From positions 1 to 33,993 of the forward strand of contig MNIY01000181.1 in NCBI GenBank assembly GCA_001919995.1: 33,993 bases of DNA, given 5' to 3'. Made by a program: the position numbers and the translations under genes. This document shows, one piece after another, positions 22,084 through 30,495 of this stretch. The stretch is from Ktedonobacter sp. 13_1_20CM_4_53_11. Lineage in GTDB: Bacteria; Chloroflexota; Ktedonobacteria; Ktedonobacterales; Ktedonobacteraceae. A model generated the notes under the pieces. That model searched no databases, had not been told where the DNA came from, and saw nothing but the letters and a program-made list of their open reading frames with translations. Every line of letters begins with the position of its first letter. The stretch's first letter is position 1.

Positions 22084-24261
22084 TCAGATGAGTTGGTGCT
22101 CGATCGCGTACTGCATGGCAGCACGACGCGACTTCACGTGGATCTTCTGGTAGATCGAGCGTAGCTGTCCTTGAATGGTGTGCGGGCTCAGAACCAGCTG
22201 CTCGGCGACTTGAGCATCGGTCATGCCCTGCGCCACCAGGCGCAGCACCTCGACCTCCCGCTCGGTCAGCCCATCGGGGTAGGCTGGACGGGGTGCCGTT
22301 GGAGCTCTCGCCGGGGTGGGCGGCTTCGTCGTGGGCACCGGGTCTCGAGCGACCAGCGCTTCACGCACGGTCTCCACTGCTCCCAACAGCCGGACTCCCC
22401 AACTGAGTTGCCCCTGTGCCACGGCCACGATCGCCACACTCGCCAAACAGTGCGTAATCATCGACTGATTGCCCATCTTTCTGAAGAGCGCCAAGCTCTC
22501 CTCGAGCAGGGCGCGTGCTCTGCTGTACTCGCCCTGCAGAAAGGCTACAAACCCCAATAACAGCTCCCCCAAGGGCTCGAGTTCTCTGTCCCCCACCTCT
22601 CTGAAGAGCGCGACGCTCTCCTCGAGCATGACGCGTGCTTGCTCAAATTCTCGTTCGGACCAGAAGAGCAGCCAGGCCCAGGTTAGCAGTGCGTTGGCGA
22701 TGCCCCTCTTGTCCGCCTGCTCCCTGGCGAGCGCCATGCTCTCCTCGAGCAACGCGCGGGTCCTGGCGTACTCCCCCCGTTCCAGGGCGACCGACGCCAG
22801 GGAGATAAGCACGGATGTGATTCCCCAGGGATCATCCAACCCTCTGAAGAGGGTCAGGGCCTCCACGAGCCTCGAGCGCGCCATCTCCAGATTGCCCCTC
22901 AGCCAGGCCATCGTTCCCAGGCCATAGAGGGAGAGCGCCGTGCCCGGTCTCTCTCCCAGCTTCCGGAACAGCGCCAGGCTCTGCTGACCTAGCGCCATGG
23001 CCTGCTCAAAGTCACCCAAATTGCCCATGACCACGCCGGCACCACCCAGCGCCTTCGCCCGCACCGCTTCCGCAACGCCCTCACTGGCCGCCAGGGCCTG
23101 CTCGAGGAAGGCGCGCCCCTCACTCCAGGGACCACACAGTTCCCAGAAGTACCACAGCGCTCCGCCCAGCCGCAGAGCCATCTCCTTCTCTCCGTGGTCA
23201 ATCGACCACCGCAACGCCGCCCGCAGGTTATCGTGCTCTGCCCTCAGGCGTGCCAGCCACACGCCTTGTTGTGCGCTCCTGAGGTGCGGGTCGATGTGCT
23301 CCGCGAGGTGTAGGTAGTACGCCGCATGGGCGTGGCGGGTTTCCTCCAGCTCTCCGGACTCGTTCAGGCGCTCCCACCCATACTCACGGATTGTCTCCAG
23401 CATCAGCAGGCGCGGCTCTTGCCCTTCTGGCTCGCTCTGCCGCAGGAAGCTCTTGTCGATGAGCGAGGCCACGCCATCGAACACCGATCGCGTTGCGTCC
23501 CCCTCTCCAAGAGTAGTACAGACGGCTTCTGCAGCCTCGAGCGTGCAGCCACCGACAAAGACGGAGAGTCGCCGGAAGAGCCGTTGCTCGTGTCCATCTA
23601 ACAAATGGTAGCTCCACTCGATGGTATTGTGCAGCGTTTGGTGCCGCTCAGGCACGTCCCGAGCACCGCTCGTCAAGACAGCCAGCCGCTGGTCCAGCCG
23701 GGCGAGGAGTGCTTGCGGTGGGAGCAACTTGATGCGGGACGCAGCCAGTTCGATCGCCAGTGGCAACCCATCCAGGCGCATACAGATCTCCGTGATCGCC
23801 GTGGCGTTGACCGTGGTGAGCTGGAACTTGGGACTCGCTGCCTGGGAGCGCTGGATGAACAGGGCTACCGCTTCATTCCGCGAGAGGGCCAGCAGATCGG
23901 GTAGGCGCTTGGGATCAGGCAAGGAGAGCGTGGGAACGGCAAACTCCTGCTCCCCGCGGACGTGGAGTACTTCCCGGCTCGTCACCAGGACCTTGAGCTG
24001 TGGACAGGCGGTCAGCAGCGCGCTCACCTGCTCCGCCGCATCGACCACCTGCTCAAAGTTGTCCAGCAGCAGCAGCACCTGCTTCTCACGCAGAAAGGCG
24101 CTCACCAGGTCAAGCAGTGGGTGATCGGCGACTTCTTTGACGCCAAGCGTCTGGGCGATCGTCGGCACGACCAGAGCGGGGTCGCTGATGGGAGCCAGGT
24201 CGACGAAAAACACGCCATCGGGGAAGCCGTCGCTGAGTTCGGCGGCGACCTGCAGCGCCAC
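22084..24261 (-). CDS. C-terminal part of multidomain regulator: ATPase, TPR, LuxR HTH
   Basis: This is the 3' two thirds of a gene that begins at 25702. After the broken Walker A come the NB-ARC-like ATPase ('ALQVAAELSDGFPDGVFFVD', 'EKQVLLLLDNFEQVVDA' Walker B, 'LKVLVTSREVLHVRGEQEF'), long tetratricopeptide-type repeats (about residues 290-650 here, recurring 'ARALLEESLALFR') and a LuxR HTH at the end ('GLTEREVEVLRLVAQGMTDA', 'QVAEQLVLSPHTIQGQLRSI'). Alone it would lack the P-loop Lys/Thr and an obvious RBS, so it probably is not expressed separately. Proteins of this type are very numerous in Ktedonobacteria. The single extra base near 24271 is either an assembly error or recent inactivation. 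Confidence 0.85.
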   Translation of the reverse strand: MALQVAAELSDGFPDGVFFVDLAPISDPALVVPTIAQTLGVKEVADHPLLDLVSAFLREKQVLLLLDNFEQVVDAAEQVSALLTACPQLKVLVTSREVLHVRGEQEFAVPTLSLPDPKRLPDLLALSRNEAVALFIQRSQAASPKFQLTTVNATAITEICMRLDGLPLAIELAASRIKLLPPQALLARLDQRLAVLTSGARDVPERHQTLHNTIEWSYHLLDGHEQRLFRRLSVFVGGCTLEAAEAVCTTLGEGDATRSVFDGVASLIDKSFLRQSEPEGQEPRLLMLETIREYGWERLNESGELEETRHAHAAYYLHLAEHIDPHLRSAQQGVWLARLRAEHDNLRAALRWSIDHGEKEMALRLGGALWYFWELCGPWSEGRAFLEQALAASEGVAEAVRAKALGGAGVVMGNLGDFEQAMALGQQSLALFRKLGERPGTALSLYGLGTMAWLRGNLEMARSRLVEALTLFRGLDDPWGITSVLISLASVALERGEYARTRALLEESMALAREQADKRGIANALLTWAWLLFWSEREFEQARVMLEESVALFREVGDRELEPLGELLLGFVAFLQGEYSRARALLEESLALFRKMGNQSMITHCLASVAIVAVAQGQLSWGVRLLGAVETVREALVARDPVPTTKPPTPARAPTAPRPAYPDGLTEREVEVLRLVAQGMTDAQVAEQLVLSPHTIQGQLRSIYQKIHVKSRRAAMQYAIEHQLI

Positions 24262-25702
24262 ACGTGTTTTGGCCGGTGCCTCCCGGTCCGGTCAGGGTCA
24301 GCAGACGCACGCCAGAGCGCGCGAGGAGATGCTGCACGGCCTCGACCTCCTGCTCGCGTCTGATGAACGGGGTCGGCTGGACGGGCAGGTTGTGGTGAGA
24401 GGCGTCGAGCGTCTTAAGAGGAGGAAAAGCTGCAGGCAAGCCGGCCATGACCAGCTGAAAGAGGTGACTGGGGTGCTGCAAGTCCTTGAGGCGATGGGCT
24501 CCCAGATCCTGCAGGCTCACTCCATCTGGCAGATCACGCTGCACCAGGTCGCGGGTCGTCTGAGAGAGCAACACCTGCCTTCCGTGACCAGCGCTCACGA
24601 TCCGTGCCGCATGATGCACATCCAGGCCGACATACCCCTCGGCGGACCGCTGGGGCTCACCGGTATGCAACCCCATACGCACGCGCACCGCCACCCCACC
24701 CGGAAAAGCGTGGGAAGTGAGAGCGCGTTGGGCATCCACCGAGGCTTCGACGGCATCGGTGGCGCGAGTGAAGGCCACGAAGAAAGCATCGCCCTGGGTG
24801 TCCACCTCGTAGCCGTTCCACTGCTCAATTGCTGTCCGCATCAGGCGCCGGTAGTCTGCCAACACCACCTCGTAGCGAGCGCCCAGTTGTTGCAGCAGGC
24901 GCGTTGAACCTTCAATATCGGTGAAGAGCAAGGTGATGGTACCGCTCGGCAGACCGCGCGAGGAGGATGGCCTCGCCGTGACGTAGTGGGCCTCAGGGGC
25001 AGGCATGGTTCGTCCAGTGGCATCCTCCAGGCTTCCCTCTTCCAAGGCTCTGGCAGCGACCTGGATGGAGGACCCGGAAAAGGGGCGCGAGCCTGTGAGC
25101 CACTCGTAGGCGAGCACCCCTAACGCATACTGATCGCTGGCGGCAGTGACATGGCCCCGCAGCTGCTCGGGAGCCATATAGGCCAGCGTGCCAGCGGTCT
25201 GCTGCACGGGCTGCGAGCGTGCGCTGTGGGCCACCACCGCCAGCCCAAAATCGCAGAGCCAGACCTGCCGGTCATGTCCCAGCAACAGATTCTCGGGCTT
25301 GAGGTCACGGTGAATCAAGCGCTGGTCATGGGCATACTGCAACGCGAAGGCCACCTGCTTGAGGTAGGCGACGACGGTCTGGAGAGGCAACCGCATTCCC
25401 TTCGGATGGAGCTGGCGCAAGGTGCCACCCGGAGCATACTCCATGACCAAAAATGGCGTACCCTGCTGCACGCCAAAGTCCAGGACGCGCACAATATGGG
25501 GATGGCGCAGGGAGGCCAGGGTACGAGCCTCGCCCAGAAAGCCTTCCACCTCACGCTCGTCCCATGGGCCATGGAGCAGTTTGATGGCGGCCTGGGTGCG
25601 CAGATGCACATGCTCCCCCAGGTAGACAGACCCCCACTGCCCCTGTCCCAGCATCTGGATGAGCTGATAGGAGCCGAGCTGCTGTCCGACACGATCTGGC
25701 AT
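24110..25702 (-). CDS. N-terminal part of the same regulator: Ser/Thr kinase and class III cyclase
   Basis: The start ATG 25702 is set by AGGAGG seven bases upstream; an ATG at 25768 has no RBS. Residues ~10-255 are a Hanks-type kinase (K41, 'HRDLKPEN' with D132, 'DFG' with D151, 'GTLAYMAPEQ'). Residues ~254-415 are a class III nucleotide cyclase ('LLFTDIEGSTRLLQQLG' with metal D262, 'DTQGDAFFVAF' with D305, 'RMGLHTGEP'). Then comes the P-loop 'LTLTGPGGTG', where GGCCAAAACACG has one base too many (GGCAAAACACG would give G-K-T-R and continue into the next part). Beyond this point the frame encodes unrelated residues to 24110. The whole gene would encode about 1,200 residues: kinase, cyclase, ATPase, TPR, LuxR. 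Confidence 0.88.
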   Translation of the reverse strand: MPDRVGQQLGSYQLIQMLGQGQWGSVYLGEHVHLRTQAAIKLLHGPWDEREVEGFLGEARTLASLRHPHIVRVLDFGVQQGTPFLVMEYAPGGTLRQLHPKGMRLPLQTVVAYLKQVAFALQYAHDQRLIHRDLKPENLLLGHDRQVWLCDFGLAVVAHSARSQPVQQTAGTLAYMAPEQLRGHVTAASDQYALGVLAYEWLTGSRPFSGSSIQVAARALEEGSLEDATGRTMPAPEAHYVTARPSSSRGLPSGTITLLFTDIEGSTRLLQQLGARYEVVLADYRRLMRTAIEQWNGYEVDTQGDAFFVAFTRATDAVEASVDAQRALTSHAFPGGVAVRVRMGLHTGEPQRSAEGYVGLDVHHAARIVSAGHGRQVLLSQTTRDLVQRDLPDGVSLQDLGAHRLKDLQHPSHLFQLVMAGLPAAFPPLKTLDASHHNLPVQPTPFIRREQEVEAVQHLLARSGVRLLTLTGPGGTGQNTCGAAGRRRTQRRLPRWRVFRRPGSHQRPRSGRADDRPDAWRQRSRRSPTA

Positions 25703-25777
25703 CTGAGAACCTCCTGCCTGTGGCATCGCAATGGGGAGCCTGGTGTTCCCTCTCTGTGACGTTTGCATCGCAATTGT

Positions 25778-25783
25778 ATCATA
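25778..25783 (-). promoter_or_regulatory. Extended -10 for the kinase/LuxR gene
   Basis: On the minus strand TGCTATGAT lies about 75 bp upstream of ATG 25702. No CGTGA array is seen at offset 48. The -35 is unclear. Confidence 0.4.
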
Positions 25784-25872
25784 GCATTACCATGTGCAGG
25801 GACTCCCTCGAACGCCGCCAGACGGGGTCCACCTCGACCTGAGGTGGCCTCATTCGTGAGCTGGCCCCGGTA

Positions 25873-25901
25873 TTGTGGCTCTTCCGCTGAAGTTGTACAA
25901 T
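25873..25901 (+). promoter_or_regulatory. Sigma-70-type promoter for the SMP-30-like gene
   Basis: TTGTGG (25873-25878), a 17-bp spacer and TACAAT (25896-25901), followed by a ~135-nt leader containing two CACTGTG copies 9 bp apart (25972 and 25981). The rest of 25703-26040 holds no gene. Confidence 0.5.
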
Positions 25902-26040
25902 GAAGCGGTATCTACAGAGGGAGGCTTTTACTGACAGCTAGCAGGACGATGCTCTTTTCCTCGCAGTCTGTCACTGTGTACACTGTGAGCGAGGTTGGAG
26001 CAGCAAGCAGTCCGTTTTTCAGTGGAGAAAGGATTTCGTA

Positions 26041-26445
26041 TGAGTAACAGCACCGTCCCGATCAAAGAGTTCCGCCTTGAACTGAGCGATCTGACCTACA
26101 CGGGTCACGATCTGGTCCGCCCAGAATCGGTCCTTGCTCAGTCCAATGGCACGTTGTGGACGTCAGATGGTCGTGGTGGCGTGACCCGTATCAATCCCGA
26201 TGGTTCACAGCAATTTCTCGGTGGTCTGGGCGGCAATGAACCAAATGGTCTGGCGATGGCCGATGATGGCTCCCTCATTGTCGCCAACCTCGGGCTGGGC
26301 AAAGTTCAGAAACTCCACCCGGATGGGCATGCTGAAGACCTGTTGACAGAGGTGGATGGGGTGAGCATCACCACGCCGAACTTTGTCTTCCTTGATAGCC
26401 GTAATCGGCTCTGGATTTCTGTCATGACGCGAGAGCATCACTGGT
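26041..26445 (+). pseudogene. SMP-30/gluconolactonase-like beta-propeller gene, 3' part lost to IS256
   Basis: ATG 26041 follows GAGAAAGG. About 135 residues remain: 'GHDLVRPESVLAQSNGTLWT', 'SDGRGGVTRINPDGSQQFLG', 'NEPNGLAMADDGSLIVANLG', 'GKVQKLHPDGHAEDLLTEVD' and 'NFVFLDSRNRLWISVMTR', successive blades of an SMP-30/lactonase-type propeller. The family is about 300 residues. The gene breaks at the left end of the IS256 element (26446) and the open frame then runs on to 26567 with IS-derived residues. The missing 3' half is not found right of the IS. Confidence 0.75.
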
Positions 26446-26553
26446 GGACACCATGCCGAGTTTTGTGTAAAGCAGAGGCTTTGCTAAGAGGTGGAGCACA
26501 GAGGATACTACAGGCAGAGATGGTTTCCATGTTTTCCTCGAAAGGAGAAAGTT

Positions 26554-27731
26554 ATGCCTGTCCCTAAGAACAAGCCTACCACATGGTCCTCGGAAGGTTC
26601 AACATCGCAGTCGTCGTCACCTCTCGTGCCGGAGCAGGAAGAATTTCGTCAGCATTTACGTCGCCTGGCCGTGAGTGCGGTGCAAGTGTTGCTCGAACAA
26701 GTCATGCGGGAAGAACTCGAGCAGTGCCTTGGGGCCTCGTGGGGGGAATGCACGCCCAGCCGCCGTGGGTATCGCAATGGGTCCTACACGCGCGATCTTG
26801 TGACCCCTACCGGGCGCATTGAGGACCTCAACGTCCCCAGAGATCGCGCCGGAACCTTTCATACGCAGGTGTTCGAGCGCTATGCTCGCTATGAACCCGA
26901 GGTCGCAGAAGCGTTGACGGACATGTTTGGAAGTTTCACCAGTACCCATCGTGTGGGACAAGTGGCGGAAAAACTGCTGGGAGTGGCCCCCAGCGCCAGC
27001 GCCGTGAGCCGTCTCAACCAGGCGCTGACCGAGCAATAGGAAGCCTGGCGCGAGCGGCGCTTGCTCGATCACTACCGCATCATCTACCTGGACGGCATCC
27101 ATTTTACGGTGCGTCATGGGACCCAAACCGATGCCACCATGGTTTTATCGGCGCTGGGAGTCGATCTGGAGGGCAGCCGAGAAGTCCTCGCCTTTCGCGC
27201 TTGCGCAGAAGAAAGCAAGGAGGGCTGCCTCTTACAAGATCTGCGAAGCCGGGGAGTGTCCGCGGTCGATCTGCTCGTGACCGATGGGCATGAGGGACTG
27301 AGGGCCTCCGTGACCTCACTGTTTCCGGCGACCCCGAGTCCTCGCTGCCTGGTTCACAAACAGCGCAATGTGATGAGCGCCATTCCCAAACGGGAGCAGC
27401 AAGAGGTCGCCACCGAGCTGGCGGGGATCTGGAAACAGGAGAACCGAGAGCAGGCCCTGCTCAATCTCGCCGCCTTCCACGCCAAATACCAGAAGCGCTA
27501 TCCCGAAGCGGTGCGCAGTTTGCTGGAAGACGAAGAGCATTTGTTGACCTTTTATGCGTTTCCACCCGTCATGCACCGCTACATTCGCAGCACCAATGCC
27601 ATTGAAAGCTTGTTTAGCAATGTGCGGCAGCGCACCGATCGATCGACGCTTTCACGACGGAAACCAGCTGTCTGACCATCGTGTGGGCCGTGATGCAGGA
27701 TATGCGCTTGCCCAAGATTCCCGTCGGTTAA
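26554..27731 (+). pseudogene. IS256-family (Mutator-type) transposase, amber codon and frameshift
   Basis: ATG 26554 is preceded by GAAAGGAGAAAG. 'GYRNGSYTRDLVTPTGRIED' and 'LNVPRDRAGTFHTQVFERYA' are followed by an in-frame TAG at 27037-27039 after 'LTEQ'. The same frame then resumes with 'YRIIYLDGIHFTVRHG' (first catalytic Asp), 'VDLLVTDGHEGLRASV' (second Asp) and 'NAIESLFSNVRQRTD' (catalytic Glu region). A one-base deletion near 27640 shifts the last ~30 residues, which end at 27731. Two lesions make it inactive unless the amber codon is read through. Confidence 0.88.
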
Positions 27732-27763
27732 CCGTTGAAGCATGATGGGTCTGGGCAAACAAG

Positions 27764-27793
27764 CAACCAGCCAAATTGCTGGTTGGGGAGGAG
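27764..27793 (+). terminator. Hairpin downstream of the IS256 transposase
   Basis: CAACCAGC (27764-27771) and GCTGGTTG (27778-27785) form an 8-bp stem with a 6-nt loop. A T7 run follows after a short G-rich spacer (about 27797-27803). It is a probable terminator for the transposase. The remaining bases to 28202 contain the IS right end and nothing else I can name. Confidence 0.55.
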
Positions 27794-28202
27794 GTGTTTT
27801 TTTGCCGCTCAGCCTGTGCCATCTCACGAGTCCCAGGCTCTCTGTTCTGAACGACTTGGGGTCCTACGCTGTACTTTCCTGTACTGTCAGATCCTGGAGA
27901 GAGATGGTATCGGCTTCGCGTCTGTCCTTGTTTGATTCCTGCTCGTCTTTACACAACTCTCGGTATGGTGTCCGAAAAAACCTCTTCAGAAAAAGAGAAA
28001 GCAGGTGAAGGACTGCTGCTCATCTTGAAGAGCAGTCATACTGGCAAGAACAGCGAGCACAAACGGGAAGGCTGATGTCTACTCACCTTCCCGAAAACCT
28101 GAAAAATCGCTGTCTGCTACGCTTTTTGGCTTCTCGTATGACCCATGTATCCTATCTACTATTCCGACTTCTTGTTCCTCCTAGCCGCAAACCCCTACAT
28201 CC

Positions 28203-28391
28203 TCACGACTTTGGCTCGTCATCCGGTTTCGTCCGCCGTTCCTCTAAGAACTTATCGAGGTCAGCCCGTTTCACGCGGTAGTCCCGTCCGACCCGGTAGG
28301 CGGTCAGCCGTTTCGTGCGCACCCACTCGCGCACAGTTTCAATATGCAGCTTCAATTCGTCTGCAATGTCCTGGAGAGTCAACCACTCCAA
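28203..28391 (-). CDS. Excisionase/MerR-type small HTH DNA-binding protein
   Basis: The product has 62 residues and starts at TTG 28391 behind GGGGGTG. 'LTLQDIADELKLHIETVREW', 'VRTKRLTAYRVGRDYRVKRA' and 'DLDKFLEERR' is a winged-helix HTH of the excisionase (Xis/AlpA, MerR-like) type. Such proteins act as directionality factors or small regulators in integrative elements. It is divergent from the plus-strand genes that lead to a serine integrase, and four TGTGTA-type half-sites lie in the shared intergenic region. It is the probable regulator or Xis of that element. Confidence 0.8.
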   Translation of the reverse strand: MEWLTLQDIADELKLHIETVREWVRTKRLTAYRVGRDYRVKRADLDKFLEERRTKPDDEPKS

Positions 28392-28450
28392 AGTAGCACC
28401 CCCGGTAGTTTTGTCCCATTATACGTGCCCCTAATTATGAGCGTCAAAGG

Positions 28451-28511
28451 CTGTGCATTCTTGTGTTCATCTGCTATTTACTTGACAAAACTGTGTATTA
28501 TTGTGTAATAT
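28451..28511 (+). promoter_or_regulatory. Promoter with four TGTGTA-type direct repeats
   Basis: TTGACA (28482-28487), an 18-bp spacer and TAATAT (28506-28511). TGTGCA 28452, TGTGTT 28462, TGTGTA 28492 and TGTGTA 28502 are same-strand half-sites spaced 10, 30 and 10 bp, one helix face. Two overlap the core promoter. This suggests control by the divergent Xis-like protein. Confidence 0.6.
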
Positions 28512-28633
28512 GTCGAGTATACACTGTCTCTCGTCGAAGAAAGTGAGGTGATAACAGCCCGAGAACGTACCCTCTCGGTAGTCAGGAGGGGTTCCGTCCC
28601 CCGCAGCCCCTCATTCCCCAGGAGAAACATAGC

Positions 28634-28840
28634 ATGGCTATTGAACCCTACGCCGACAACTTTATTCCCGTTGTTCCCGTTGACCACATTGAACACACAG
28701 AAGAGAATCCCTTCTGCTATGACGCAGCCTGCGACTGTCACGAAGACGACGAAGCGATTGCCGCCGTCTATCAGGCGGTCCAGGACGGACTCATTACTCC
28801 GGAAGAGGCCACGGATTTTGTGCTTGGACGATTGCTATAG
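28634..28840 (+). CDS. Small acidic hypothetical protein
   Basis: The product has 68 residues; the start ATG 28634 follows CAGGAGAAA. It is very acidic with a Cys/His/Asp-rich centre ('HTEENPFCYDAACDCHEDDE') that could bind a metal, and a helical end ('TPEEATDFVLGRLL'). No family is recognised. The stop overlaps the RBS of the next gene, so it is the first gene of a compact operon with 28850-30325. Confidence 0.65.
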   Translation: MAIEPYADNFIPVVPVDHIEHTEENPFCYDAACDCHEDDEAIAAVYQAVQDGLITPEEATDFVLGRLL

Positions 28841-28849
28841 GAGGCAGGT

Positions 28850-29509
28850 ATGCGAGACGGAAGACAAATGCGGGAGCAGACCGCGCAGCATACGCTTTTG
28901 AAACGACGTGCCAGCGCCGATCAATACGCGCTGATGCAGGGGCCGATTACCGATGAGGAAGAAGTACCTGATTCGTATTACCCGCAACGGATGCCGACGA
29001 GCACGAGGCGCTACGTCGATACGCGGGGCCACCAAGTTATCCAGCAGGGCAACCGGCGTATTGTCATCCATGACGAGCCACCGCCAAAGAAGCGAAGCCA
29101 TTGGCCGCTATTCGTCTGTATCGGTATGGTAACGATGGTAGCGTTATGGTTCATCATCCAATTACTAGTTATCTGGTGGACGAACCAACAACTGAATGCG
29201 ACCTACCAGTACCCGCGCATGTACCAGGCCGATGAAATCGTCGGGCACAGCGACTCGACTGACCATCCGACTCATTTTATTTTCGAGAACTTGCATGGTC
29301 AGGTCATTATCATCGAGTTTCCCGGCGGCGATTACACCCATGCCCGTGTCTATAAAGGTCCGACGCTCTACGCCGACAATGCCGATCAGACTCCGGTGAC
29401 GGCTGAATTCAAGGACGTGAACGGCGACGGCAAAGTAGATATCGTCCTGCATATCCAGGATCAGCGCATTGTCTTTTATAACACTGGCACCGAGTTCAAG
29501 ACGCAATAG
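28850..29509 (+). CDS. Single-pass membrane protein with a calcium-loop-like C-terminal motif
   Basis: ATG 28850 lies behind GGAGGCAG. The product has 219 residues: a basic and polar cytoplasmic part (1-83), one membrane helix (about 84-110, 'HWPLFVCIGMVTMVALWFII'), and an outside domain of beta character ending in 'FKDVNGDGKVDIVLHIQD' (residues 187-204), a D-x-N-x-D-G-x-x-D loop as in EF-hand or FG-GAP repeats. No family name is assigned. It is followed within 10 bp by the next membrane-anchored gene, so the pair is probably expressed together in this integrative-element module. Confidence 0.75.
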   Translation: MRDGRQMREQTAQHTLLKRRASADQYALMQGPITDEEEVPDSYYPQRMPTSTRRYVDTRGHQVIQQGNRRIVIHDEPPPKKRSHWPLFVCIGMVTMVALWFIIQLLVIWWTNQQLNATYQYPRMYQADEIVGHSDSTDHPTHFIFENLHGQVIIIEFPGGDYTHARVYKGPTLYADNADQTPVTAEFKDVNGDGKVDIVLHIQDQRIVFYNTGTEFKTQ

Positions 29510-29518
29510 GAGGCTCAT

Positions 29519-30325
29519 ATGCATGCGGTTGAAAACGAGGTGGAGACTATCCACCTCTACGTGGTCAGAGAACAAGAGCAGAAGCCGTACACATCGCTCC
29601 CGCTGCTCGGCGCGCTCTTATGCCTGCTTGGCATAGCCGCGATCACATTCTACTCAGCGGAGCATCCATACTACGAGCACCAGCGGTTGACCGTTCCGGC
29701 CGTCCTCTTGCCGCCCAGAATGTTTACCGCACAAACGCCGTTCATACCGACGGGTGTAGGCACCTATCCGGCCACGACCGCGCATGGCATCCTGACGATA
29801 ACCAACGGCTCGGTTATCTCACAAACCTTGCCAGCCGGCCTTATCTTTATTAGTAGCAGCGGCACTTCAGTCGTCACCGATCAAGCAGTCTTTATTCCAG
29901 CGGGCAGTGCGAACGGGTACGGAGTGGCCTATGTTTCCGCCCATGCGCTTATAAGCGGGCAGCAGGGCAACATCCCAGCATTTGCCATTAACCGCGTCGA
30001 AGGTTCCAGCGTCTATGTCCGCAACTTAGTGGCGTTCCAGGGCGGTAGAGATGCGTACTCTGTTAAATTCATAACTTCGAATGATCGCAATGTGGCATTT
30101 TCGAAAGTCAGAAATATACTCATTTCGAAGATTACGGGGCTGCATTACCCCTGCACCGAAGCTCATATTGCGGACGTGCACAAAATGACCGTGACCTGGC
30201 GCTGCCAATTCGTCAAGTACACAGTTCCTTCTTATATGCACGTTACCGGAGTCAGAATCATCGGAAAGAATCTGTTGTTAGACGTTTGGTTCGTACCGCG
30301 GCCTATTCGTATATGCGTGAAATAG
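29519..30325 (+). CDS. Membrane-anchored protein with a baseplate-J-like beta domain
   Basis: ATG 29519 is preceded by TAGGAGG formed with the upstream stop. The product has 268 residues: one N-terminal membrane helix (about 25-47, 'SLPLLGALLCLLGIAAITFY') and an outside domain. 'GILTITNGSVISQTLPAGLI', 'SSGTSVVTDQAVFIPAG', 'AYVSAHALISGQQGNIPAFA' and 'INRVEGSSVYVRN' resemble the repeated beta segment of phage baseplate J/gp47-like proteins. In this host class such segments also occur in surface proteins, so a phage role is not implied. The C-terminal ~80 residues contain two Cys ('HYPCTEAH', 'WRCQF'). Function unknown. Confidence 0.7.
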   Translation: MHAVENEVETIHLYVVREQEQKPYTSLPLLGALLCLLGIAAITFYSAEHPYYEHQRLTVPAVLLPPRMFTAQTPFIPTGVGTYPATTAHGILTITNGSVISQTLPAGLIFISSSGTSVVTDQAVFIPAGSANGYGVAYVSAHALISGQQGNIPAFAINRVEGSSVYVRNLVAFQGGRDAYSVKFITSNDRNVAFSKVRNILISKITGLHYPCTEAHIADVHKMTVTWRCQFVKYTVPSYMHVTGVRIIGKNLLLDVWFVPRPIRICVK

Positions 30326-30360
30326 CAATCCACTTGTTCGTTTGTATAACTAAAGCCTGG

Positions 30361-30461
30361 TGTGTTTGCATTTCCTGCGTATCGCTAGGCTCTTGCGAGC
30401 GCACGGCGTGAAGCCGACTTTTACGAATGGCAGAGACACGAGCTTGCGCTCAGCAAACACA
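30361..30461. repeat. Nested inverted repeats, cloverleaf-like, upstream of the integrase
   Basis: Outer arms TGTGTTTGC (30361-30369) and GCAAACACA (30453-30461) are a perfect 9-bp inverted repeat. They enclose three small hairpins: GCTC-TTGC-GAGC (30389-30400), CGGC-GTGAA-GCCG (30404-30416) and GAGC-TTGC-GCTC (30440-30451). The element ends 35 bp before the integrase start. It may be an attachment site, an extrudable recombination site or a structured leader RNA. It has no tRNA features. Confidence 0.5.
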
Positions 30462-30495
30462 AGTTTAAGTGTACAGCATTGAAGGGATGAATTTA

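Larger units (their letters stand above)
26446..27973 (+). mobile_element. IS256-family element, degenerate, with terminal inverted repeats
   Basis: The left end (26446-26477, GGACACCATGCCGAG...) and right end (27942-27973, reverse complement GGACACCATACCGAG...) match over about 30 bp. They enclose one Mutator-type transposase pseudogene. Flanking 8-9 bp sequences do not match, so no target duplication is visible; the right flank was probably rearranged after insertion. Confidence 0.8.

Noticed and set aside
25831..25860. CGTGA-type site upstream of the kinase/LuxR gene or the SMP-30-like gene
   Set aside because: A single CGTGAG near 25855 lacks a second unit at 11 bp, and the -10 candidates are at other distances.
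26438..27985. 8-9 bp target duplication around IS256
   Set aside because: Left and right flanks were compared directly and do not match.
28075..28281. Short plus-strand frame opposite the Xis-like gene
   Set aside because: Basic low-complexity translation; the minus-strand HTH explains the region.
30361..30461. tRNA gene
   Set aside because: Cloverleaf-like pairing, but no T-loop GGTTCRA, wrong arm lengths, no 7-bp acceptor stem followed by a discriminator base.
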